A stretch of DNA of 5,237 bases. It comes from Microcaldota archaeon. Lineage in GTDB: Archaea > Micrarchaeota > Micrarchaeia > Micrarchaeales > CABMGC01. The position numbers and the translations under genes were made by a program. The notes under the pieces were generated by a model that was given only the letters and a program-made list of their open reading frames with translations, ran no database searches and was not told the DNA's origin. How positions within the stretch are numbered: the first letter of the stretch is position 1; each line of letters opens with the position of its first letter. The stretch spans positions 1-5,237 of the forward strand of contig JAJZEU010000097.1 in NCBI GenBank assembly GCA_021805625.1, given 5' to 3'. Below are positions 1 to 4,766 of this stretch, in pieces.

Positions 1-101
1 CATCCAGCAATCTTGCCTGTACCTCGCTGCACCGAATTGGTTTTCTGCAAAATAAGACAGTTATTTCTGGAACCGGGCTTTACCTCTATCGCAGCGGTTG
101 A
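1..101 (+). CDS. C-terminal end of a GT-C-like membrane protein paralogue (partial, 5' end outside window)
   Basis: The reading frame that starts at base 3 gives 32 residues (SSNLACTSLHRIG...LYLYRSG) and ends at TGA 99-101. From the fourth residue on it is identical, at the DNA level too, to the C-terminus of the complete gene at 231-1760; the only visible difference is Asn for Gly at the third residue. It therefore is the extracytoplasmic tail of a tandem paralogue on the same strand. The tail carries one of the two cysteines shared by the family and one N-x-T sequon (NKT). The rest of the gene lies left of the window, so length and active site cannot be judged. It could also be a small gene fragment or an assembly-edge artefact, because the window begins so close to the repeat boundary. 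Confidence 0.6.
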   Translation, partial: SSNLACTSLHRIGFLQNKTVISGTGLYLYRSG

Positions 102-131
102 GAATTGCGGAAACAGTGCACAACCGCTATC
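11..131 (+). repeat. 121-bp perfect direct repeat, copy 1
   Basis: Every base from 11 to 131 matches 1670-1790 (offset 1659). On the left the match continues imperfectly at codon level (tcc agc aat against tcc agt ggt). On the right a single mismatch at 132 is followed by seven more matching bases (133-139) before the two copies diverge. The copy holds the last 30 codons of the partial membrane protein gene, its stop, and 30 bases beyond. Confidence 0.97.
93..128. other. Inverted repeat over the stop codon, copy 1
   Basis: An 8-bp perfect inverted repeat, agcggttg (93-100) and caaccgct (121-128), encloses 20 bases and covers most of the TGA stop at 99-101. The same structure occurs at 1752-1787 as part of the direct repeat. 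No T-tract follows, so an archaeal-style terminator is not supported; a 3'-end RNA hairpin is possible. Confidence 0.4.
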
Positions 132-230
132 ACCTGAAAGAGCACTTCCTCGCAGTTTCCTGATCTGGAAAGCCAATGATAGGAATAAAAGTCTTGGCTG
201 CTGCATAATTCCAGCAGCGATGGTTGTAAC
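102..230. other. Intergenic leader before the GT-C-like gene, with a 7-bp hairpin
   Basis: The first 30 bases belong to the direct repeat. The rest is the 5' leader of the gene at 231. A perfect 7-bp inverted repeat, gctgctg (197-203) and cagcagc (212-218), encloses an 8-base loop and ends 12 bases before the ATG. The A-rich run aataaaag at about 184-191 is the only TATA-like stretch and is weak. No strong Shine-Dalgarno is visible before the ATG. I see no gene here. Confidence 0.4.
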
Positions 231-1760
231 ATGCCAAAAAAGAGCAGGAAAACTCTGCGCCGCTCCGGTGGCAGCAAAAGAAAACATACCCTTGCATACG
301 CTCTGCTTGCCGCATTGCTTATCTGCCTTGTCGTGTATCTCTTCACGCATCTAGAAGCCCCGTCATTCCTTGACGATGACACCACCTACGAACTGCTTGC
401 CTCCATGTTTTCCAATGGGCAAACAAGCTTCTTCATCCCGCCATACAGCGCCAGGCTCCTGCAAATAATACCAATAGCAGCATTCTACAAGCTGATGGGA
501 GTAAATCTTGTCTCGAATGCGATGTGGGATATAACCTCCACGCTTATTCTGGTTCTTATAACGTTCTTCATAGGCAAGGAGCTCTACAACGAATATGCTG
601 GTCTGCTTGCGGCCTTCTTTCTGAGCCTTATCCCTATCATAAATACCCTTGCTGCTAGCGGAAACGAGACAATCCCTATGGCGATGTTTGCATCTTTGGC
701 AGTCTTGTCGTTCATAAAGGGGTATTCCAGAAACAGCTCGTTGTGGTATCTTGCTGCCGGCGTTTCAATCTTCGCTTCTTTTCTGGCATCGCCCCTCGGC
801 GTGGTGATCGGCGTAGTAATAGTAGTATACATGCTAATTATGAAGATTGGCCACGGGCTTAACAAAACGCGTATTAAAATAACCAGGAAGAGCCTTGGCA
901 TAGTGTGGGGAATTGCCCTCTCTGCGCTTCTGCTTGCTCTGTTTGATTACCTTATAAGCGGCAACCCTCTGCATATCCTCAGCGTATCGCTTGGGTTTGT
1001 TTCCGCCCATTTCATAGCGCCAGTAGCTCCAACGCCATATTATGAAACGCTACTCCTTCCGAAGCTTGGCCCAGGTGCGCCGTCCATGATAAATGCAAAT
1101 GCCGTCTTTTTCTACCTCTCTCTCATAGCTTCCGCATACCTGCTGCTTAAAAGGTCAAAAGCCGCATACCTGCCTGCTTTCTGGCTTCTGTTCGGTATGC
1201 TGTATCTGCTTGCTGGGCCCATGTATGTGGGCCTGTTTCCGCCCAAGTATTCTGTGATACCGCAGGAGTGGCGTTTCCTGACGATGCTCGCCGTGCCTAT
1301 GGCGCTCCTGCCAGCAATCTTCCTTGTAAAGCTGACTGAAGAGTTCAAGAAACACAAGCCCTACATTCTGATTGCTGTTGCAGTCGTAATCTTACTTTTG
1401 GCATATGTTTCAGCTGCGGCAAACAACCTGAACTATCAGGGTTACCTAATCTCTATGCGCCCTCAGCTTCACCTCGCCTCGTATCTGAATGCGCTTCCAA
1501 ATTCTACTACAATATACCTGCCGGTACAACTGCCATGGATAGTAACGTACATGCACTTTGACAACCTGAGCAGATTCAAAGGGTACAGCGAGCCCCTGCA
1601 GAACTGCACCTCTGCAGAAAAGTACGACTATACAATAACCACCAGCAACCTCTCAAGCGGCTCCAGTGGTCTTGCCTGTACCTCGCTGCACCGAATTGGT
1701 TTTCTGCAAAATAAGACAGTTATTTCTGGAACCGGGCTTTACCTCTATCGCAGCGGTTGA
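231..1760 (+). CDS. Predicted GT-C-fold glycosyltransferase (PMT/ArnT-like integral membrane protein)
   Basis: This is a 509-residue polytopic membrane protein. A basic N-terminus (residues 2-19) is followed by TM1 at about 21-40 and an extracytoplasmic loop with an acidic motif, LDDDTTYE (47-54), placed where GT-C enzymes carry their catalytic Asp/Glu. Then come RLLQIIPIAAFYKLMG (75-90) and about ten further hydrophobic segments (roughly 102-114, 122-140, 147-163, 171-203, 222-241, 290-306, 311-334, 348-366, 377-396). QEWRFLTMLAVP (345-356) resembles the late loop-helix motif of PMT/ArnT/AglB-like families. The tail after residue 397 is soluble and probably outside the membrane; it has several N-x-S/T sequons and cysteines C459 and C483. 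GT-C enzymes use polyprenyl-phosphate sugars to glycosylate protein or lipid, which would fit surface glycan assembly, but donor and acceptor are unknown. ATG 231 is the first usable start after the in-frame stop at 186-188. The stop lies 25 bp from the convergent thrS stop. Two relatives occur in the window (1-101 and 4767-5237). Confidence 0.72.
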   Translation: MPKKSRKTLRRSGGSKRKHTLAYALLAALLICLVVYLFTHLEAPSFLDDDTTYELLASMFSNGQTSFFIPPYSARLLQIIPIAAFYKLMGVNLVSNAMWDITSTLILVLITFFIGKELYNEYAGLLAAFFLSLIPIINTLAASGNETIPMAMFASLAVLSFIKGYSRNSSLWYLAAGVSIFASFLASPLGVVIGVVIVVYMLIMKIGHGLNKTRIKITRKSLGIVWGIALSALLLALFDYLISGNPLHILSVSLGFVSAHFIAPVAPTPYYETLLLPKLGPGAPSMINANAVFFYLSLIASAYLLLKRSKAAYLPAFWLLFGMLYLLAGPMYVGLFPPKYSVIPQEWRFLTMLAVPMALLPAIFLVKLTEEFKKHKPYILIAVAVVILLLAYVSAAANNLNYQGYLISMRPQLHLASYLNALPNSTTIYLPVQLPWIVTYMHFDNLSRFKGYSEPLQNCTSAEKYDYTITTSNLSSGSSGLACTSLHRIGFLQNKTVISGTGLYLYRSG

Positions 1761-1790
1761 GAATTGCGGAAACAGTGCACAACCGCTATC
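1670..1790 (+). repeat. 121-bp perfect direct repeat, copy 2
   Basis: This copy is identical to 11-131. It covers the last 30 codons of the GT-C-like gene, the 25-bp convergent intergenic spacer, and the first five bases (1786-1790) of the thrS 3' end. After one mismatch at 1791 the similarity runs on to 1798, still inside thrS codons. Confidence 0.97.
1752..1787. other. Inverted repeat bridging the stop codons of two convergent genes
   Basis: The arms agcggttg (1752-1759) and caaccgct (1780-1787) are perfectly complementary with a 20-base loop. The left arm overlaps the TGA of the GT-C-like gene and the right arm overlaps the TAG of thrS. It could form a 3'-end hairpin on either transcript. 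Archaeal termination usually relies on T-tracts, and none is present, so a terminator role is only a possibility. Confidence 0.4.
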
Positions 1791-3678
1791 CCCTGAAAAT
1801 GGGCCTCTTTGAAAGAAGCATCGGCAGCGACATCGGCGCCCTGGGCATTTCTTCCACAATCCTCGATATCTCCGCTTCAAGCTCCTCAATGCCCATCTCC
1901 TTCTGCGCTCTGCTGCCCCTTATCCTGACGGCAAGCTTACTGGATTTGGCTTCCTTGTCGCCTACAACGCAGATGTAAGGCACCCAGCTCTGCTCAGCAT
2001 TCCTTACCTTCCTGTCAAGCGTTGAATCCATGTCGTCGACATCTGCTCTTATGCCCTTCTTAACCATCGCCTCTGCTATCTGCACGCACTTTTCCACGTG
2101 CTTCTCCGAGATTGGAAGGAGCCTCACCTGCGTTGGCGAGAGCCAGAGCGGCAATGAAGGTATCTTGCCGTTCTTCTCGTCAATGCTCGCCTGCTCAAGG
2201 AACGCGTATATTATCCTCTCTATTGCGCCGCTGGGAGAGTCGTGCAGAACGACCGGATACTTTTTGTTGCCGTCGCTGTCGGTGTATGACATGCTGTACC
2301 TTTTGCCGTTCTCGTGGTCCATCTGCACCGTTGAGAGTGCAGTGGCCTTGTTCATAGAATCAACGACATTGAATTCGAACTTTGGATCAAAGTAGGCATA
2401 CCTGAAGTTCCACATCTCTATGAGCACAGGTTTCCCGAACCTTTTTGCAAGGCCTTCTATGAAATCCTTGTTGCCGTTCCAGAATTCTTCGGTGCACCTT
2501 ATCGCAGCCTCGTAAGCTTCCTTCTGTATGCCTATGCCACCGAGCACAGAGATGCAGAAGTCGAACTGCCTCTCGAACTCTTCCTTCGCCTGCTCGGCAT
2601 CCGCACAAAGGGTGTGCATGTCAGGCATGGTAAAAGCCCTGAGCCTTTTTAGGCCTGTAACTTCCCCGCTCAACTCCCTCCTGAAGCTGTATCTGGTTAT
2701 CTCGTAGAACCTAAACGGCAATTGCTTGTAAGATATTGTCGCATCCCTCATGAGCAGGAACTGGCCGAAGTCCGCTGAGAACCTCAGGAAGAATTCCTTG
2801 TCGTCAGATTTGACTATATAGTGCCTGGAAGGGAACCTGTTCAGGTATTCCTTCAGCGCTGGATGGTCGTAGTCGTACATTATGGGCGTCTCGACCTCTA
2901 TCGCACCATAGCCTATGACCCTGTCAGTCACATACCGCTCGAGCAGGCCCTTTATCAGCCTGCCATTGGGATAGAAGCGCATATTCCCTGCATCGGAGCC
3001 AGGTTCATAATCTACAAGCTGCAGCTTCTGCATGAGCTTCACGTGCGGCGGTACCTGCTGGTAGCTCCTTACCTTTGTGATCTCGTAATTCGCGAACCTG
3101 TGCAGTGCATCATGTCCATTGAAATCAAAGTCCTTCACAGGTACGAGCCTGGCTTCCGGAGTCAGGATGTACCATGTGGACCTTACCTTCTCCTCCTGCT
3201 TCAGGGCTTCAGAGAGCTCTTCCTTATGCCCTGGTTTTTCCCTGTCGGCAGAGCCAGCCTTGCGCTGCTCCTCAGCATTGTAGCTCCTCGACTGCTCAGC
3301 CAACGGGTGCCCCTTTATCCTTATGCTCCATTTCTTGTTCCATCCGAAGGGCGCCTTCCTGGCATCGCACCTCTTCAAAGCTGTATCATGCATGTATTGT
3401 ATGAGCTCCATTGCCTCCTTTGGTGCAGCAAGCTCCCTGCTGAGATGTGCAAACGGGTAGATCAAAAGAATCTTGCGCTTCTCCGCTTCCATAAACTTTA
3501 CGGCTTCATCCACAGCTTTCTTCGCGGTCTCTTCAGTATCCCCTTTCTCCACCGAAACCAGCAGCACCACAGCGTCGTCTACCGAAACCTTTTTCTCATC
3601 ACTCTTTTCGTATACGCTTGCCTCCGGGCTTATCAGCTCATAAGTTATGTTCTCGACATCAAGCTGCAGTATCTTCAT
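1786..3678 (-). CDS. thrS: Threonyl-tRNA synthetase, archaeal type
   Basis: This 630-residue enzyme charges tRNA-Thr with threonine in the cytoplasm. Residues 1 to about 135 form the archaeal D-aminoacyl-tRNA-deacylase-like editing domain that clears Ser-tRNA-Thr; visible signatures are YPFAHLS (74-80) and IKGHPLAEQS (121-130). A variable charged linker (about 134-166) leads to the class II catalytic core: motif 1 near VETPIMYD (262-269), motif 2 FYEITRYSFRRE (324-335), RAFTMPDMHTLC (347-358), and motif 3 around SPSGAIERIIYAFLE (481-495). The anticodon-binding domain spans about 510-612, and the protein ends with the usual SKRPIF-type tail. Of the expected zinc ligands, H355 and H479 are present, but the position I expect to be Cys in RFAACFGQF is Asp (D303, FSADFGQF). 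Length and order are normal, so the gene looks intact. ATG 3676-3678 begins a typical N-terminus (MKILQLDVENI). It lies 4 nt after the stop of the small gene upstream, and no separate strong promoter or Shine-Dalgarno is seen, suggesting cotranscription. Confidence 0.97.
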   Translation of the reverse strand: MKILQLDVENITYELISPEASVYEKSDEKKVSVDDAVVLLVSVEKGDTEETAKKAVDEAVKFMEAEKRKILLIYPFAHLSRELAAPKEAMELIQYMHDTALKRCDARKAPFGWNKKWSIRIKGHPLAEQSRSYNAEEQRKAGSADREKPGHKEELSEALKQEEKVRSTWYILTPEARLVPVKDFDFNGHDALHRFANYEITKVRSYQQVPPHVKLMQKLQLVDYEPGSDAGNMRFYPNGRLIKGLLERYVTDRVIGYGAIEVETPIMYDYDHPALKEYLNRFPSRHYIVKSDDKEFFLRFSADFGQFLLMRDATISYKQLPFRFYEITRYSFRRELSGEVTGLKRLRAFTMPDMHTLCADAEQAKEEFERQFDFCISVLGGIGIQKEAYEAAIRCTEEFWNGNKDFIEGLAKRFGKPVLIEMWNFRYAYFDPKFEFNVVDSMNKATALSTVQMDHENGKRYSMSYTDSDGNKKYPVVLHDSPSGAIERIIYAFLEQASIDEKNGKIPSLPLWLSPTQVRLLPISEKHVEKCVQIAEAMVKKGIRADVDDMDSTLDRKVRNAEQSWVPYICVVGDKEAKSSKLAVRIRGSRAQKEMGIEELEAEISRIVEEMPRAPMSLPMLLSKRPIFRG

Positions 3679-3682
3679 AGAC

Positions 3683-3868
3683 TCATCTTATGAAATGTGG
3701 CGTAAAACCGGCTTCTTTTAGTGCATCACTCCATCTAGCCCAATATTTCCCATACCAATCATGAAATTTTATCCCGGTTTGTTTCTCAAAACTCTGCACG
3801 CCTAGAGGCTTTCCACCATTTTCTATCATTGTTCTTCGTACCTCTTCAAGTATGTATTGCTTATCCAT
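3683..3868 (-). CDS. Small protein with one homing-endonuclease-associated (HNH-type) repeat
   Basis: A 61-residue protein made almost entirely of one helical repeat: ILEEVRRTMIENGGKPLG (6-23), then FEKQTGIKFHDWYGKYWARW (28-47), then SDALKEAGFTP (48-58). The pattern, with the aromatic W-x-G-K-Y-W core and the DALKEAGF end, matches the homing endonuclease associated repeat family (Pfam HNH_repeat), a DNA-recognition-like module often found before HNH or GIY-YIG nuclease domains. No nuclease domain follows here: TGA 3683-3685 is followed 4 nt later by the thrS start. It is either a stand-alone DNA-binding protein or the N-terminal stub of a nuclease gene cut at the cassette edge. It starts 12 nt after the protease stop, with only a weak ribosome site (gagatt), and shares the A+T-rich composition of the two genes before it. 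Confidence 0.72.
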   Translation of the reverse strand: MDKQYILEEVRRTMIENGGKPLGVQSFEKQTGIKFHDWYGKYWARWSDALKEAGFTPHFIR

Positions 3869-3880
3869 GTTAATCTCTAA

Positions 3881-4315
3881 TTATAATAAAGATAAGGTAA
3901 ACTGATTGGCATTTCCTATATAAATTAACATTCCAAATGCTAAAAGGTCTCGTCCGATTAGAGAAGAAATGATTTGTCCGTCTAAAGGCAGTGCTGTAAA
4001 CAACCCTTCATATGTTATATTTGTAGACGGTATAACCATTCTCATAAAATACCGGTATACCCTGTGATTTTTAGTTGATGGCGTATTTATTCCAATAATA
4101 TCAATTGGCTGCAAGCCAAGTGCGTTTGGTATGTCCTGTCTCACTACACAGTTTGTGGCACCAGTATCAATTAAGGCCTTAATACTTATGGGCGCAGGAA
4201 TGGCTTTTCCTTCTTTTTTATATTGTTCTTCTAGCTGTCTCGGAATTAGAAATTGTACCTCTACTGTTGGCCCTTCTCCTTGTAGATTAGCAGAAGGTAT
4301 CGTGATTGAAGGCAT
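3881..4315 (-). CDS. Retropepsin-like aspartic protease, single domain
   Basis: A 144-residue protein with the hallmarks of a clan AA retropepsin-like protease: the catalytic motif ALIDTGAT (47-54, catalytic Asp50) preceded by a hydrophobic strand, a following VVRQDIPNALGL segment (57-68), and the second hydrophobic-G-R-D motif SSLIGRDLLAF (117-127) near the C-terminus, ending in a strand QFTLSL. One D-T-G motif and this short length imply that it acts as a homodimer, as retropepsins do. There is no signal peptide or membrane segment, so a cytoplasmic peptidase is likely; its substrate is unknown. ATG 4313-4315 directly follows the TAA of the upstream gene, and its ribosome site GGTG (4321-4324) lies inside that gene's last codons, so the two are probably translationally coupled. 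Base composition is A+T-rich relative to thrS, suggesting transfer. It could also be related to the archaeal/cyanobacterial AF_0612-type family, although that family is usually described with DTGF. Confidence 0.85.
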   Translation of the reverse strand: MPSITIPSANLQGEGPTVEVQFLIPRQLEEQYKKEGKAIPAPISIKALIDTGATNCVVRQDIPNALGLQPIDIIGINTPSTKNHRVYRYFMRMVIPSTNITYEGLFTALPLDGQIISSLIGRDLLAFGMLIYIGNANQFTLSLL

Positions 4316-4561
4316 TTACACACCAATTTTTATCAAATTGGAAGTATAATTTTGTGTTTGTTCTACTTCCTCTATCTTCTTAACTAAGAAAGGAACATTC
4401 CCAAACTTTCCGATGCCCGTTTTAATAGCATCTTGTTCAGATTCAAAAATATCAACTATCGTCTTACCCTTGATTAAGACATACCTGCCGTTAGCCTTCT
4501 TTACTAATTCTTGTTTGTTTTCTTCGTAGGTTTTAAGTTCTTCTTCTAAAGGCTCTGCCAT
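4316..4561 (-). CDS. Small alpha/beta protein of unknown function, partner of the retropepsin gene
   Basis: An 81-residue protein (MAEPLEEELKTYEENK...). A charged N-terminal helix (4-23) is followed by a probable beta hairpin and helix, NGRYVLIKGKTIVDIFESEQDAI (24-46), then GKFGNVPFLVKKIEEVEQ (51-68). The GRYVLIKG...FES..DAI....KFG..PFLVKKI pattern resembles small DUF5678-like proteins of bacteria and archaea, which from memory often sit beside aspartyl protease genes; no function is established that I can name. It has no signal peptide, membrane segment or cysteine. The frame is also open from a TTG four codons upstream (4573), but that codon overlaps the ribosome site GGTGAT, so ATG 4561 is the better start. 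It is the first gene after the promoter at about 4604-4622. It might be a substrate, inhibitor or adaptor of the protease; that is inference. Confidence 0.75.
   Translation of the reverse strand: MAEPLEEELKTYEENKQELVKKANGRYVLIKGKTIVDIFESEQDAIKTGIGKFGNVPFLVKKIEEVEQTQNYTSNLIKIGV
4321..4324 (-). promoter_or_regulatory. Ribosome binding site of the protease gene
   Basis: GGTG on the minus strand lies five bases before the ATG, within the last sense codons of the upstream small gene. The same TTGGTG string precedes the upstream gene, so both cassette starts use the same kind of site. It supports the ATG at 4315 and translational coupling. Confidence 0.6.
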
Positions 4562-4565
4562 AAAA

Positions 4566-4571
4566 ATCACC
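4566..4571 (-). promoter_or_regulatory. Strong archaeal Shine-Dalgarno deciding the start at 4561
   Basis: GGTGAT on the minus strand is a perfect complement to ATCACC of the archaeal 16S rRNA 3' end. It lies four bases before ATG 4559-4561. It rules against the TTG at 4571-4573, which it overlaps by one base. Confidence 0.75.
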
Positions 4572-4602
4572 AAATATTAATCCTATTAATTTAGGCTATT
4601 TA

Positions 4603-4622
4603 AGTTATATAACTCTTTCTTT
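4603..4622 (-). promoter_or_regulatory. Archaeal BRE/TATA promoter of the cassette operon
   Basis: On the minus strand a purine-rich element (gaaaga, a plausible BRE) runs into agttatataact, whose core TTATATAA is a good TATA box. The 12 bases 4603-4614 form a perfect palindrome. Placing transcription about 25 bases downstream puts the start near 4583, giving a leader of about 20 nt with the GGTGAT ribosome site correctly inside it. Two ATTAAT direct repeats (4576-4581, 4585-4590) cover the expected start point and could be operator half-sites. The promoter probably drives the small gene, the protease, the HNH-repeat gene and thrS. Confidence 0.6.
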
Positions 4623-4636
4623 CCTTGGGTAAGAGT

Positions 4637-4738
4637 TCAAGATTTGTACGGTGTCGAGAGAACGTCTGATTTTAGGACGTTTGACAGCGTCTCGATGTAA
4701 TCAGCTCCTTGCAGTTTGGTTGACATGTACATCGACAT
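4637..4738 (-). pseudogene. Possible gene remnant or very small ORF between the cassette and the third paralogue
   Basis: On the minus strand a frame stays open from about 4820 to TGA 4637-4639. Outside the overlap with the neighbouring gene it reads ...KIPDAMSMYMSTKLQGADY... and ends in LSTPYKS. From the first ATG (4736-4738) it would encode 33 residues. No convincing ribosome site is seen, and I do not recognise the product. It has normal amino acid make-up and G+C closer to thrS than to the cassette, so it may be the 3' end of a native gene that lost its start, or chance. Confidence 0.25.
4655..4694. other. Interrupted inverted repeat in the intergenic region
   Basis: An inner perfect 6-bp stem aacgtc (4661-4666) and gacgtt (4676-4681) has a 9-base loop. 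An outer 5-bp stem cgaga (4655-4659) and tctcg (4690-4694) is separated from it by 1 and 8 bases. It lies upstream of the cassette promoter and inside the possible gene remnant. No function can be assigned. Confidence 0.3.
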
Positions 4739-4766
4739 CGCATCTGGTATTTTTAGTCCACCCCTC

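Noticed and set aside
13..354. A plus-strand frame of 113 codons across the repeat and leader
   Set aside because: It reads the duplicated tail in a different frame from the shared family C-terminus and overlaps the start of the gene at 231.
86..385. Minus-strand open frames over the left repeat and the start of the GT-C-like gene (86-385 and 130-315)
   Set aside because: They run antisense to the basic N-terminus and TM1 of a convincing gene, and their products show no family resemblance.
2821..3693. A 290-codon open frame on the plus strand opposite thrS
   Set aside because: It lies wholly antisense to well-conserved thrS codons, has no recognisable domain and an implausible composition; it is a mirror effect of thrS codon use.
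4316..4573. TTG start at 4573 for the small gene before the protease
   Set aside because: It overlaps the strong GGTGAT ribosome site that correctly positions the ATG at 4561.
4631..4655. A string resembling a tRNA T-loop (gagttcaagattt)
   Set aside because: The flanking bases do not form a T stem, and no acceptor or anticodon arms are found nearby.
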